Shown here: piece by piece, positions 8,075 to 18,498 of the stretch
How positions within the stretch are numbered: position 1 is the stretch's first letter
Layout of the letters: the number at the start of each line of letters is the position of its first letter
Source: Rhizobium sp. Q54
GTDB lineage: Bacteria; Pseudomonadota; Alphaproteobacteria; Micropepsales; Micropepsaceae
DNA: 64,000 nt
Direction of reading: 5' to 3'
NCBI GenBank assembly: GCA_945860165.1
Contig: CAMAPL010000005.1
Span: forward strand, 1 to 64,000
Notes under the pieces: model-generated
What the model was told of the DNA's origin: nothing
The model's database searches: none
The model's input: the letters and a program-made list of their open reading frames with translations, nothing else
Program-made: the position numbers and the translations under genes

Positions 8075-9154
8075 ATGACGCGGTTCAGGATACTTGGCCT
8101 GCTGATGGCGGCTGCGATGGCGGCCACACTTTCGGCTTCGGCGCAGCAGGTTGATACGTCCAAGCTTCTCAAATTTCCTACCCCGCCGCCGGCAGTGACG
8201 GTTGAAAACAGCATCATCAAGCCGCCTTATGCCGACGCGCCGGAGACGGTGGCCAATCCAGCTGTGCCGCAAGGCGATGTGCGCGAATTCATCCTCTATT
8301 CCTATGACAGCAAGATCTATCCCGGCATCGTGCGGGTCGAGAGCGAGAAGACCGCCAGGCGCGACACCTATGGTAATCGCCTGGCCTGGCCTGCGGAGGA
8401 AATTTCCGCACCCGCGCCGTACATGCGCCATGTCTGGGTCTATATCCCGGCCGGTTACAAGTCCGGCACGGCCGCACCCTTCATGGTGGTACAGGATGGC
8501 CGCGGTTACATCAAGCGGCTCGCGCCTGTGCTCGACAACATGATCGCCGCCAAGCGTCTTCCGGCAATGATCATCGTGGCGGCGGATTCCGGCGGCAGCG
8601 ATGCCCAGGGTTCGCAGCGCGGCCTCGAATACGACACCATGTCCGACCGCTATTATCAGTTTGTGGAACAGGAACTGCTGCCGGCGGTGTCGAAGAATTA
8701 CGGCATCACGTTTACGAAGGACCCCGAAGGCCGCGCCGCAATGGGCGGCAGCTCGGGCGCAATCTGCGCTTGGACCATGGCGTGGTTCCACCCGGAGAGC
8801 TATCGCAAGATTCTCTCCTACTCCGGCACTTTCGTGAACCAGGCGTCACCGATGGATCCCAAGACGCCGCGCGGCGGCTGGGAGTATCACGCCACTTTAA
8901 TTTTCAAAGCGGCGAAGAAGCCGATCCGCATGTGGATGCATGTCAGTGCCCAGGACAATCATTTCGACGATCCGGACAGCACCTGGCACAACTGGCCGCG
9001 GGCCAACAACCTGATGGCGGCGACGCTGAAGCGCAAAGGCTATGACCACAAGTATGTCTGGTCGGAAGAATCCCGCCACGTCGATCCCCGCGTGGTGATG
9101 CAGACACTGCCATCAGCGCTGGAATGGCTGTGGCGGGATTACCCTAAGCCCTGA
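8075..9154 (+). CDS. secreted esterase, enterochelin-esterase/EsteraseD-like alpha/beta hydrolase
   Basis: The 359-residue protein begins with a signal peptide (residues 1-24, cut after LSASA). A beta-sandwich-like N-terminal region precedes an alpha/beta-hydrolase domain. The nucleophile elbow is GGSSGAI, and the C-terminal ESRHVDP probably carries the catalytic His. This architecture is shared by enterochelin esterases and feruloyl or acetyl xylan esterases. Its position between gluconokinase and KdgT suggests a role in deacylating plant oligosaccharides in the periplasm. The last 11 bases overlap the convergent kdgT gene. The start has the strong ribosome-binding site AAAAGGGGGA. Confidence 0.83.
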   Translation: MTRFRILGLLMAAAMAATLSASAQQVDTSKLLKFPTPPPAVTVENSIIKPPYADAPETVANPAVPQGDVREFILYSYDSKIYPGIVRVESEKTARRDTYGNRLAWPAEEISAPAPYMRHVWVYIPAGYKSGTAAPFMVVQDGRGYIKRLAPVLDNMIAAKRLPAMIIVAADSGGSDAQGSQRGLEYDTMSDRYYQFVEQELLPAVSKNYGITFTKDPEGRAAMGGSSGAICAWTMAWFHPESYRKILSYSGTFVNQASPMDPKTPRGGWEYHATLIFKAAKKPIRMWMHVSAQDNHFDDPDSTWHNWPRANNLMAATLKRKGYDHKYVWSEESRHVDPRVVMQTLPSALEWLWRDYPKP

Positions 9155-10097
9155 CGACGCCAACCCGTTTCGCCCACCAGGCCGTAATCAGCGGCACGCA
9201 CAGCATGGTGACCACCACGCTGGCAGCCACCAGCACGGCGGCGAAGGGCGCAGCTTCCGCATAGACGGGATTGGCGCTAGCGACGAGGGCGGGCACCGCC
9301 GCCGCATTGCCGGCGGTCGCTGACGCCGCAAGACCGGCAACGCCATTGCCGCGGCTGATGCGATCGGCCAGGAACATCACCATGCAGGAGACGGCCAGGA
9401 TCGCAAAGCCCAGCGCGATCCCCAGAAGTCCCGCGCGCCACACCATCGTCAGGTTCAGCGATGCTCCGATGGCAAAGGCAAAGAACGGGATCAGCGCAGG
9501 CGCGGCTTTTCCGAGAAATTCGCGCATGTCCTTATCGAGATTGCCGATGATCACGCCTACCAGCATCGGCAGGATTGCGCCCAGCAATGTTTGCCAGGGA
9601 AACATGAAGAGGCCGCCCAGGGTCATCATGGTGATGAAGGGGCCGGACTCCAGCGACATCACCGAATAGGCGGCGACATCCTGCGGCCGGCCATAGCGGC
9701 CCATCAGCGCCATGTAGAGCCCGCCATTGGTATCGTTGATGGCGGCGACCACCGCCAGGGTGGATATCCCAGCGAACCATCCCGCCTTGACCGGCTCCAC
9801 GCCCAGGAAGTGTCCCAGGATCATCGCGGCGGCCACGCCCATCCCCACCTTGGCGGCCAGCAGCACGCCGCCCTTGCCCGCGACATGCGGCAGGCTCTCG
9901 AACGGAATGGTGGCGCCCATGCAGACATAGAAGACCGCCAGGATGGGCAGGGCGCCGGTGAACAGCGCCCCGGTGAAGGAGCCGAAAAAGCTGCCCGCCC
10001 CGGGGGCGAAGGTGGCGATGGTGGCCCCCAGCGCCAGGGGCGCGATCACCATGCCGCCGGGTATGCGTTCAATGCCCCGTTTGATCGGCAACTGCAT
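9144..10097 (-). CDS. kdgT: 2-keto-3-deoxygluconate permease
   Basis: The 317-residue, very hydrophobic protein starts [21 protein letters not shown] and contains [16 protein letters not shown] and [14 protein letters not shown]. These are hallmark segments of the KdgT family (E. coli KdgT is about 327 residues). It imports 2-keto-3-deoxygluconate across the inner membrane, using proton symport in the characterised family members. It converges on the esterase gene and overlaps it by 11 bases. The 480-base upstream gap probably contains its promoter and other structured sequence (see 10320-10577). Confidence 0.93.
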   Translation of the reverse strand: MQLPIKRGIERIPGGMVIAPLALGATIATFAPGAGSFFGSFTGALFTGALPILAVFYVCMGATIPFESLPHVAGKGGVLLAAKVGMGVAAAMILGHFLGVEPVKAGWFAGISTLAVVAAINDTNGGLYMALMGRYGRPQDVAAYSVMSLESGPFITMMTLGGLFMFPWQTLLGAILPMLVGVIIGNLDKDMREFLGKAAPALIPFFAFAIGASLNLTMVWRAGLLGIALGFAILAVSCMVMFLADRISRGNGVAGLAASATAGNAAAVPALVASANPVYAEAAPFAAVLVAASVVVTMLCVPLITAWWAKRVGVVRA

Positions 10098-10325
10098 GGC
10101 CTGGCCCCCATTTTTCCCAGCTTTACCGCGATTTCGGGACGCTGCACAGGGCTGTCCCCAGCCAACAGATTGTTGGCGCGTTAACGCTCTTCAAAGGGCT
10201 GAAGTCTTAGATTTTGGGGGTTCTCACAGGACGACCCCAATTGCCAAGCCCGGCCACCTCACGCGCGCACGCAAAGCGCCAGGAAGGTCTTTAGAATCAT
10301 TGGAAAGAGCGGAGCTGAAAAACAT

Positions 10326-10360
10326 GAGGCGGCCGGCACATTTCGCGCCGTAGCCGCCTC
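10326..10360 (-). terminator. minus-strand intrinsic terminator
   Basis: Read on the minus strand, GAGGCGGC-TA-CGGC, loop, GCCG-GCCGCCTC gives a 12-bp GC stem with a small bulge. It is followed within three bases by TTTTTC. It lies 218 bases downstream of the dCTP deaminase stop and would end either that transcript or a separate small RNA. Confidence 0.6.
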
Positions 10361-10577
10361 ACTCTGCCCCCTTCAAATCGGACATTTGGTTTCAAAGCCG
10401 AAGCCCGGAACCAACTGCTGCAGGGTTTCCCCAAACCGTCCATCTGCAGCACTCTAAATGTGCTGGAGACACACCCTGGTGCAACGGTTTTGCGAAGGCT
10501 TCCGGTGCTTTGCGCAAGGCGTGTGAGCTTTTCGCAACAATTGTTACGAACGGTTCCCGAAAGCGGCGCCCAATCCA
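10361..10577 (-). other. structured non-coding gap, possible 3' UTR or small RNA
   Basis: No convincing ORF is present between kdgT and the dCTP deaminase gene. The stretch contains a near-perfect 20-base palindrome TTCGCAACAATTGTTACGAA (10531-10550, 18 of 20 positions symmetric). It also has a nested hairpin at 10417-10450 (GCTGCAG/CTGCAGC enclosing GGTTT-CCCC-AAACC) and leads into the terminator at 10326-10360. I did not recognise 6S, tmRNA, SRP or RNase P signatures. It could be a dcd 3' UTR, an independent sRNA, or kdgT regulatory DNA. Confidence 0.35.
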
Positions 10578-11759
10578 CTAGGACTGCGCCTTGAAGTGCT
10601 TTGAAAGCTTCAGGCCCTGGCCCTGATAATTGGAACCCAGGCCCGCGCCATATCCCTCGGGTGGGGGATCTGTCAGCCGCTCGAACACCAGCCGGCCGAT
10701 GATCTGGCCATGCTCCAGGATGAAGGGCACTTCGCGCGACCGCACCTCCAGCACGCCGCGGGCGCTGGGCGGCTGGCCCGGGCTATAGCCGAAACCCGGA
10801 TCGAAGAAGCCGGCATAATGGACGCGGAACTCGCCCACTAGCGGATTGAACGGCACCATCTCGGCGGCATGGTCGGGGGGGATCGCCACCTGTTCGCGGC
10901 TGACCAGGATGTAGAATTCGTCGGGGTCCAGTACCATGTCACCGCGGGCATTGGCCTCGATCGGCTCCCAGTAATCACGCGGGTCCAGCAGGCCGACCTT
11001 GTCCACATCGATCAGCCCGGTGTGTTTCTTGGCGCGAAAGCCGATGCGCCGCCTTCCATTTTTGAAGTCGGCATCGGCATTGCCATGCAGGTCGATGGAA
11101 AGCGCCAGGCCGTTGTCGATATTGGGTTCGCCCCCAATACCATCCAAAGAGACCAGGGGAGATTGGTCGTGCAGGCGGCGCAGCGCCGTGTCGCTGGATT
11201 GCGGCGAGCCGTGGCGGATGCGCAGCTGATTCAGCCTGCTGCCCTTGCGCACCAGAACCGGGAAGGTCTGCGGGCAGATCTCGGCATAGAGCGGTCCGCG
11301 ATAGCCCGGCTCGATCCGGTCGAACGAGGGCGCGTAATCAGAGATCAGCCGGGTGAAGACATCGATGCGGCCGGTGGAGCTTTTGGGATTGGCGCCGCCG
11401 GAAATGCGCGACGAAAATTCCGCCCGTTCCAGCAGCGGCACGATATAGACGCTGCCCGCTTCCAGCACCGCGCCGCCCGTCAGGTCGACCTCATGCATGA
11501 AGACCGACTGCATGCGTTCCGCCACGGTGGCGGCGGGACCGGGCAGGAAGCTGGCGCGGACGCGATAGGCCACAGGCCCCAGCCGAAGGTCGATGCTGGC
11601 GGGCTGGATCTGTCCCGGCGCGAAGGGCTCCGAGGCGGTGATCTCGCGCCCTTGGTCCAGCAGCCGCTTCAGCACATTGCTGGGCAGGATGCCGGTCGAG
11701 AATCGGCCGTAACTTTCGTCGCCGGTCGCAGGATGAAGGGTTTCAATTGTGGCAGCCAT
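10578..11759 (-). CDS. dcd: 2'-deoxycytidine 5'-triphosphate deaminase, long alphaproteobacterial type
   Basis: The 393-residue protein is about twice the length of E. coli Dcd and consists of two dcd/dUTPase-like halves. The N-terminal half has QIQPASIDLRLG, and the C-terminal half repeats the pattern with NPLVGEFRVHYAGFFDPGFG and a closing EVRSREVPFILEHGQ. This long form is the usual one in Alphaproteobacteria. It deaminates dCTP to dUTP for thymidylate synthesis. I start at the ATG at 11759; the 87-codon upstream extension looks non-coding. It lies 107 bases downstream of the helicase gene on the same strand. Confidence 0.88.
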   Translation of the reverse strand: MAATIETLHPATGDESYGRFSTGILPSNVLKRLLDQGREITASEPFAPGQIQPASIDLRLGPVAYRVRASFLPGPAATVAERMQSVFMHEVDLTGGAVLEAGSVYIVPLLERAEFSSRISGGANPKSSTGRIDVFTRLISDYAPSFDRIEPGYRGPLYAEICPQTFPVLVRKGSRLNQLRIRHGSPQSSDTALRRLHDQSPLVSLDGIGGEPNIDNGLALSIDLHGNADADFKNGRRRIGFRAKKHTGLIDVDKVGLLDPRDYWEPIEANARGDMVLDPDEFYILVSREQVAIPPDHAAEMVPFNPLVGEFRVHYAGFFDPGFGYSPGQPPSARGVLEVRSREVPFILEHGQIIGRLVFERLTDPPPEGYGAGLGSNYQGQGLKLSKHFKAQS

Positions 11760-11866
11760 TATCCGGTTATAAGCGGCGGGTGGCCTTGGGTCACGATTCG
11801 GGGGCGAAATCTGTGTGGATTTCGCCCCGTTTATTTTTGGTCGCGCGCTCTGCGCCGAAGCCGGCC

Positions 11867-14659
11867 TTATTGGCCGTCTTCGTTGGTTCGACGCTTCTGA
11901 CCCAGGAATGCGCGGATATCCCCAATCGCTTCGGCCAATCCGCAGCGTTTGACGGGCGCATCTGGCGGAAAGGCGGGCAGCAGGCGGCTGGGGGTGGCGC
12001 CTTCCAGGATCACGAAACACCCCTTGTCCTCAGGCCCCCGGATCAGCCGCCCGAAGGCCTGCTTCAGCCGGAAGCGGGTGATCAGGTCGTCATAGCCCTT
12101 GCCGAACCGCACCCGGCGCGCCTTGTGCAGGATGGTGGGCTTGGGCCAGGGCACCTTGTCGAACACCACCAGTCTCAGGGAGCGCCCCGGCACATCGACG
12201 CCATCCCGCAGCGCGTCGGTGCCCAAAAGGCAGGCATTCTCCTCGGCGCGGAACAGGTCGACCAGCGAGCCGGTGTCGAGGTGGTCCATATGCTGGGCGT
12301 AGAGCGCCAGTCCCGCCTGGGCCAGCGGCGCGGCGATGCGGGTACCCACGTCTTTCAGCGCGCGCACGGCGGTGAACAGGCCCAGCGCGCCGCCGCCTGC
12401 CGCCAGGAACAATTCGCGATAGGCGGCCGCCATCGCCTCGCCGTCGCGGCGGGGAACGTCAGTGACGATGAATATGCGCGACTGGTTTTCGTAGCGGAAG
12501 GGCGAGCCGAAATGGGCGCGGCGGGCGGGCAGCGGCAGATGACCGGCGCCGGTGCGCACTTCTGCGCTGGCCCAGTGGTCGTCATTGTCGCCGCCACTGT
12601 CGCGCAAGGTGGCCGATGTGATCAGCACGCCATGCGCCGGCTCCAGCACTTCGCCCGCCAGCGGCACGGTGGGATCGACCCAGTGGCGCGCCAGTCCGAC
12701 GTTGGCATCGCGCCCATTTTCGCGGGACAGTTCGAACCAGTCGACGAATTCGTCCGCGATCTCGTCGGTCTCTAAGGTGTTCAGCATTCCGATCCAGGCC
12801 GGCAGGATGATCTTGGCGCGGCGGTCGACGCCGCGCGCCGCCGCCCCCAGCCGCGCCTTGGTGTAGGGCTCCAGCGTGGCGGTCTTGTCGTCCATCTTTT
12901 TGCGCAGCAGCCGCGAAAGATTGGCCAGGGGATCGGCGATGCGCTTGAGCCCGCGCGACAGATCACGCACCGCTTGCAAAAGATTCTCGCCCATCGGGTG
13001 TGGCTCAGCTTCCAATGTGTAGAAAGCGTTGGCGTCGCTGCTGTTGGCGCGCACATGTTGGTAAGCATGGCTGAGGAAAACCTCGCCGGGTCCGCGCGGC
13101 CCGCTTCCCAATCTTTGCGTCCAGCCTTCGCCCGCCAATGCGCTGGCCGCCTGCACCGCTTCTTCCAGCGCGTGCTGGGCGCTTTCATCGTCGGCGATCA
13201 GGTCCTTTAATCGTTCGTCCAGTCCGCGCATACGGGTGCGGGCGCGGCCCTCGGGGCCGCGAATCCAGCGCCGCAGTTCGGCCATCTCCCGTCCCGACAG
13301 CCTGGCGGAAAAGCCGCTATCGGCGGCGTCGAACAGGTGATGGCCCTCGTCGAAGACGTAACGCAGGCGGCGTCCGTCTTCCTCGGGCGGCGTGTCGGTG
13401 GTCTCGTCCACACCCAGCCAGTCCTGCGACGCCTGCGCTATGACCAGGGCGTGATTGGCGACCACGATATGGGCATGGCGGGCTCTGCGGATGGCACGCT
13501 CGATGAAACAGATGCGGTAGTGCGGGCAGGCGGCATAGATGCACTCGCCGCGCCGGTCGGTGACGGTGGACAGCGGCATGGAGGCGGCGAGGAAGGCGGG
13601 AAAGCCCACCCCCGAAAGATCGCCGTCGGTGTGGGAGGAAATCCAGCGCGCGATCAGCCCCAGCGCGATGCTGCGCTGTCCTGGCGCCAGCGCCGTGCGC
13701 TTGGCGGCCTCTTCAAAATTCAGAAGACAGAGATAATTTTCACGGCCCTTGCGCACCACCGCTTTTTGCGCGCGCTCCACCGGGTCGGGCCACAGATGCG
13801 CGATCTCCTGCACGATCTGGCGTTGCAGGTTTCTTGTGTAGGTGGAAATCCAAAGGCCGGGGCCGTTTTTCTCGGCCCACACGCTGGCGGGCGCTAGATA
13901 GCCCAGGGTCTTGCCGGTGCCGGTGCCCGCTTCCACCAGGGCGATGCGCGGCGTCCCCGCCTGTTCGCGCGGTCCGAAGGCATAGGTGGCGGCATCGCTA
14001 TAGGCGGCCTGTTCGGGGCGCATCACGCCGACCATCTGCGACAGGCGGGCGCGCGCCTCTGCCGGTTCGACCGGCTGCGATCCCGGCTGGCCCACTGGGG
14101 CTTCGTCTTCCCATTGCGGCAGGGTGCGCCAGGCTTCCAGCCCCGCGATGGGCGAGCCATGCGGTGCTTCGCCGACACGTTCCTTCAGCAACGGCGCCCA
14201 GCGCCATCCGGCGCGGTCCATTGTGCCGACCAGCGGCGCCAGTGCGGCGCGGACATCGTCCGGCCAGCCCGCCACCTCGTGCAAAAGCGCGGCGGCGATG
14301 GGGTGAAGGGCGGCCGCGGACTCTTCGGGTGTGTGTGGCAGCGTGAGGCCCAGCGCCCGCGCCAGGCCCAGCGCGCTGGGCACCAGCGGCATGCCGGGGC
14401 GCACGAACGCGAACAGTTCCAGCACATCGAACAAAAGCGTGTCGGCGCGCGTACCCAGCCTTCCGGCGACAAAGCCGGCATGGACAACCAGCACGTCGCC
14501 GATTTCCAGCAAGGCGCGCGCATCGCGCAATTCGATCCGCTCGGCATTGCCTTGGAGACGCGCAATCGCCGCTCTGTCTTTTTGACGGTCGCGGCGATAA
14601 ATCGCCGCTCCGGGTGGCGCGGGAACCAGTGCAATCAGGGTGGAAAGAGAGTCGGCCAT
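11867..14659 (-). CDS. DinG/Rad3-type ATP-dependent DNA helicase
   Basis: The 930-residue superfamily 2 helicase has a Walker A motif VEAGTGTGKTLGYLAPA, a DEAH-type Walker B VFDEGHH, and C-terminal motif VI QAFGRLIRG. Four cysteines are placed like the iron-sulfur cluster ligands of XPD/DinG helicases: one in YLCLLN, then ECIYAACPHYRIC. The N-terminal 200 residues are a variable region common in alphaproteobacterial homologues. It unwinds 5'-3' DNA or R-loop substrates in repair, by analogy. The ATG at 14659 (MADSLSTLIAL) is preferred over one 11 codons upstream. Confidence 0.88.
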   Translation of the reverse strand: MADSLSTLIALVPAPPGAAIYRRDRQKDRAAIARLQGNAERIELRDARALLEIGDVLVVHAGFVAGRLGTRADTLLFDVLELFAFVRPGMPLVPSALGLARALGLTLPHTPEESAAALHPIAAALLHEVAGWPDDVRAALAPLVGTMDRAGWRWAPLLKERVGEAPHGSPIAGLEAWRTLPQWEDEAPVGQPGSQPVEPAEARARLSQMVGVMRPEQAAYSDAATYAFGPREQAGTPRIALVEAGTGTGKTLGYLAPASVWAEKNGPGLWISTYTRNLQRQIVQEIAHLWPDPVERAQKAVVRKGRENYLCLLNFEEAAKRTALAPGQRSIALGLIARWISSHTDGDLSGVGFPAFLAASMPLSTVTDRRGECIYAACPHYRICFIERAIRRARHAHIVVANHALVIAQASQDWLGVDETTDTPPEEDGRRLRYVFDEGHHLFDAADSGFSARLSGREMAELRRWIRGPEGRARTRMRGLDERLKDLIADDESAQHALEEAVQAASALAGEGWTQRLGSGPRGPGEVFLSHAYQHVRANSSDANAFYTLEAEPHPMGENLLQAVRDLSRGLKRIADPLANLSRLLRKKMDDKTATLEPYTKARLGAAARGVDRRAKIILPAWIGMLNTLETDEIADEFVDWFELSRENGRDANVGLARHWVDPTVPLAGEVLEPAHGVLITSATLRDSGGDNDDHWASAEVRTGAGHLPLPARRAHFGSPFRYENQSRIFIVTDVPRRDGEAMAAAYRELFLAAGGGALGLFTAVRALKDVGTRIAAPLAQAGLALYAQHMDHLDTGSLVDLFRAEENACLLGTDALRDGVDVPGRSLRLVVFDKVPWPKPTILHKARRVRFGKGYDDLITRFRLKQAFGRLIRGPEDKGCFVILEGATPSRLLPAFPPDAPVKRCGLAEAIGDIRAFLGQKRRTNEDGQ

Positions 14660-14708
14660 GGGCGCACGATAATGCGGCGCGGCCCTGCGCAAGCGCTAGT
14701 GAATAATG

Positions 14709-16822
14709 CTAGGCGACATCCGGATATAGGTGAATGAGCGCCTGCCGTGCCCGCACATGTTCGCCCACCACCAGCTGGGCGGCATTGCATAGTTCGTGGC
14801 GGTTCTCGCCGGTGCGGGCGGCATTGGCGAAGTTGCGCGCCGCCTGGGTGATGGCCATGAGCCCCAACCCGCCGGCCACGCCGACAATGTCGTGTGCCAG
14901 CCGCCCCGCATCGTCCCATTTTTCTTCGCTACAGGCTTCCGATAGCGCATTGGTGAGCTGTTCGGCGGTGACGATGTAGCATTGCAGGATTTCAACCAGT
15001 GTCTTTACGCCCACCGATTTTTCCAGTGTGCTGAAGGCCACCGGATCGATGGCGGCGGCGATCTCGGTCCCGTTCTCGTTCAACAGGGCCGGATGCGGCG
15101 CGCAGACCTGATCCAGTGCCTGGTAGAACTGGTCGGCTTCCACCGGCCAGCGCAACACCGTGTCGGTGGCGGCGGGGGCGCGGTCGCCACGCAGCAGGAC
15201 GGTGATCAGCGGCGCCTTGACGCCCGGCGCGGCGGCCAGCATGTCGGCATCGCCGGCGCCGGTGATGATGGCGTCGAAATGTTCCTTGCTGGCGCGCTCC
15301 ACCGCATTGGCGATGCTGGTGGCGCGTGCCACGTTGTTGCCGAACGGCTCCACCAGATGCACCAGCGCCTCGCCCACCGACGCGGTGCGCAGGAAAAACA
15401 GCAGCGACAGGTTTCCGGGCGCGGTCTGCAGGCTTTCGACGTCGCTGCGCGCGGCGGCGGCGCTGGGCGCCACGCCGGATACGGGTAAGGTGAAGAAGAA
15501 CTGCGCGCCCTCGCCGGGTTTGGATTCAAAACCGATGGTGCCGCCGGCCTGCTCGATCACGCGCTTGGCAACGGCCAGGCCCAGCCCGGCGCCCTGCTCC
15601 TTGCGGGTATAGGACACGTCGCCGGGCGAGAAGGGGCTGAACAGATGATGCGCCACGTTTGGTGCCACGCCCTGGCCGGTGTCGGAGACGCAGAAGCGCA
15701 CGCCCTGGCCGTCCTCGCTGACGTCGAGGCGGATATCCACCAGCCCGCGGTCGGTGAATTTGAACGCATTGTCGGTGAGCTTGAGCAGCGCCTGGCGCAC
15801 CTTGCGCGGGTCTGCCGCCACGCGCGGCAGGGCGCTGGCGGCGGACAGGGTCAGGTGCAGGCGCTTTTCCCAGGCGCGCGGTTGCAGCAGCCGCGCCACG
15901 GCGCGCGCCGCCTGCAGGGGATCGCAATCCTCGTCTTCCAGCTGGCCGTCATCGTCGCGGGTCAGCGCGATCACATCGTCGATCAGGGTCTGAAGGCCGC
16001 GGCCGGCCTGGAGCATCACTTTCACATGATCGCTCTGCTGCTTGGGCAGCTCGGCGCGTTCCAGAAGCTGCGCCATGCCCAGCAGCGCGTTCAGCGGCGT
16101 GCGAAATTCATGGGAGATGTTGGCGATGAAGGAAGACTTGGCCATGGCGCTGGCTTGCGCGCTGTCGCGCGCCTGGATGGCCTGGATCTTCTCGCTTTGA
16201 GCCGGACGATCAGCATGTCGTTTTCGTTGCGCAGGTGGACGCTTTCATCCAGCAGCCGCGCCATGCCGTGGCAATAGCTGGTCAACACGGCGGCGAACAG
16301 CACGATCAGGACAGCCGCCATCGTGGCGTACAATCCGCCCTGCCACAGCAGCAGGCCGAGCAGCGGCCCGAGCGCGAAAACGGTATGGGCGACATAGGCG
16401 GGGCGATGGGCGGAGCGGGCGATGAACTCCGTCGCCGCCATGCCCAGAAAGGCCATGCAGAGATAGGCCTGGGCCGGGAAGGAGCCCCAGACGAACCAGA
16501 ACAGCGAAGCGACGCCCCAGGTGGCGCCGGAAATGGCCGATACAAAAGTGTAACGCCGCGCCCAGAATTGCGGATCGCTGCCGGGCGGGCGGTTCTTGTA
16601 GGCGGTGGTGAGCTGCTCGGCGGCGATCACCACCACAATCTGCAGCAGCAGCGGCATCAGCGGCAGCACGCCCGGGGAATTGCCCGCGAACAGGGTGGCG
16701 GGCACGCACAGGACCGCGAAGGGCAGGGAGAGGTAATGGCGGCCGAGCGCGTACAGGATATCGATACGCTCGGCAAAGACCGCGTAGGCACTTTTCTCCT
16801 GTTTTGGCTGGTCCACGGTCAT
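14709..16822 (-). pseudogene. membrane sensor histidine kinase with HPt domain, split by a one-base frameshift
   Basis: One frame (start 16822) gives about 210 residues with several transmembrane helices ending NENDMLIVRLKA. The continuation lies in another frame: QSEKIQAIQARDSAQASAMAKSS, then HisKA (ISHEFRTP), HATPase (KLTDNAFKFTD, DTGQGVA, GAGLGLA), a receiver-like domain without a clear phospho-acceptor Asp, and a C-terminal HPt domain (LAHDIVGVAGGLG). The switch falls at about 16195-16200 (minus-strand CTCAAAGCGAG) and one missing base would restore a single 700-residue protein. Without it, the kinase part could start only at an internal ATG (16145) lacking the membrane sensor. Sequencing error, recent inactivation or -1 frameshifting are possible. 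No cognate regulator is adjacent. Confidence 0.75.
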
Positions 16823-16911
16823 TGCGAAAATCCCTGAGCCAGCCTAGCTTTCGCGCCCTTTCAAAACGCTTAAACGCCTCTAAATGAAGAGTGAATGTGT
16901 CCGTGAAAAAC

Positions 16912-18498
16912 ATGGCTGATCAGGCGCTTGCTGCCAAAGCTTGGCCCTTTGAGGAGGCCCGCAAGCTGTTGGCCCGGGTCGAGCGCGTGCGCAAAAGCGG
17001 AAAAACCGTGGACGGCGTGCTGTTTGAGACCGGTTACGGCCCCTCGGGCCTGCCGCATATCGGCACCTTCGGCGAGGTCGCCCGCACCAGCTGGGTGCGC
17101 CATGCCTTCGAGACCATGTCGGACATCCCGACCCACCTGATCGCCTTTTCCGACGACATGGACGGGCTTCGCAAAGTGCCCGACAATCTGCCCCAGCCTG
17201 AGATGCTGGCGGCCAATCTGGGCAAGCCGCTCACCTCGGTCCCCGATCCCTTCGGCACCCATGAAAGCTTCGGCCATCACATGAATGCGCGGCTGCGCGC
17301 CTTCCTGGACCATTTCGGCTTTCGCTATGAATTCTATTCCTCGACCCAGACCTACAAGTCCGGCCGCTTCGACGAAGCCTTGCTGCGCGTCCTGGCCAGT
17401 TACGACAAGGTGATGGCGGTGATGCTGCCCACCCTGGGCGAGGAGCGGCAGGAAACCTATTCACCGTTTCTTCCTGTCAGCCCGTGCTCGGGCAAGGTGC
17501 TGCTTGCCAAGGTCGTGTCACACGATGTTGCCAAGGGTACGATCACCTATGTCGAGGAAGACGGCAGCCATGAAACCGTTCCGGTGACGGGCGGCCACTG
17601 CAAGCTGCAATGGAAGCCCGACATGGGCATGCGCTGGGCGGCGCTGGGCGTGGATTACGAGATGTACGGCAAGGACCATCTCACCAGCGCCAAGCTGTAC
17701 GATGCCATCTGCAAGATCGCCGGCGGCACCCCACCCGAACAATACATGTTCGAGCTGTTCCTGGACGACACCGGCCAGAAGATTTCCAAGTCCAGGGGCA
17801 ATGGCATCACCATCGAGCAATGGCTGAGCTACGGCTCGCCCGAAAGCCTGGCCCTGTTCATGTTCCAGAAGCCGCGCACCGCCAAGCGCCTGTATTTCGA
17901 CGTCATCCCCAAGGCGGTGGACGAGTATATCGCCTATCTCGACGCCTATCATTCCAACGAGACGACGGAAGAACAGAGGCTGGAAAATCCCGTCTGGCAC
18001 ATTCACGGCGGTATCGTGCCCGACGAGCGTTATCCCGTTAGCTTCGCGCTACTGCTCAATCTAGTATCGGCGTCGAACGCCAACACCCGCGACGTGCTGT
18101 GGGGCAATATCCGCGCCTATGCGCCGGGCGCCTTGCCGCAAGCCAATCCGGGGCTGGAGAAACTGGTCGGTTTCGCGCTGCGTTATTACGAGGATTTCGT
18201 GAAGCCCACGAAAATTTTCCGCGCGCCCAGCGATCAGGAACGCGCCGCCCTGACCGACCTGGCGGCGCGGCTCGACGCGCTGGGCGATGAGCGCGACAGC
18301 ACCACGGTGCAGAATCTCGTCTACGAAGTCGGCAAGGCGCATAACTTTGAGCCCCTGCGCGCCTGGTTCGGGGCGCTCTACGAAGTGCTGCTGGGCCAGA
18401 CCCAGGGGCCGCGCTTTGGGTCTTTCGCGGCGCTGTTCGGATGCGCCAAGACGGCGGCGATGATCCGCAGTGCCTTGGCCGGCGACTTCTTGAAATGA
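16912..18498 (+). CDS. lysK: lysyl-tRNA synthetase, class I
   Basis: The roughly 530-residue enzyme carries the class I signatures: a HIGH-like motif in [14 protein letters not shown] (about residue 49) and a KMSKS-like KISKSRGNG (about residue 290). Class I LysRS replaces the class II enzyme in most Alphaproteobacteria and in archaea. It charges tRNA-Lys in the cytosol. The N-terminal motif [13 protein letters not shown] is typical. In-frame GTG codons at 16891 and 16903 could also serve as starts; there is no decisive ribosome-binding site. The stop overlaps the next gene's ATG (ATGA at 18495), so the two are translationally coupled. Confidence 0.95.
   Translation: MADQALAAKAWPFEEARKLLARVERVRKSGKTVDGVLFETGYGPSGLPHIGTFGEVARTSWVRHAFETMSDIPTHLIAFSDDMDGLRKVPDNLPQPEMLAANLGKPLTSVPDPFGTHESFGHHMNARLRAFLDHFGFRYEFYSSTQTYKSGRFDEALLRVLASYDKVMAVMLPTLGEERQETYSPFLPVSPCSGKVLLAKVVSHDVAKGTITYVEEDGSHETVPVTGGHCKLQWKPDMGMRWAALGVDYEMYGKDHLTSAKLYDAICKIAGGTPPEQYMFELFLDDTGQKISKSRGNGITIEQWLSYGSPESLALFMFQKPRTAKRLYFDVIPKAVDEYIAYLDAYHSNETTEEQRLENPVWHIHGGIVPDERYPVSFALLLNLVSASNANTRDVLWGNIRAYAPGALPQANPGLEKLVGFALRYYEDFVKPTKIFRAPSDQERAALTDLAARLDALGDERDSTTVQNLVYEVGKAHNFEPLRAWFGALYEVLLGQTQGPRFGSFAALFGCAKTAAMIRSALAGDFLK

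Noticed and set aside
10297-10578. 93-codon minus-strand ORF downstream of dcd
   Set aside because: No domain-like pattern; it coincides with hairpins and a terminator, so non-coding is more likely.
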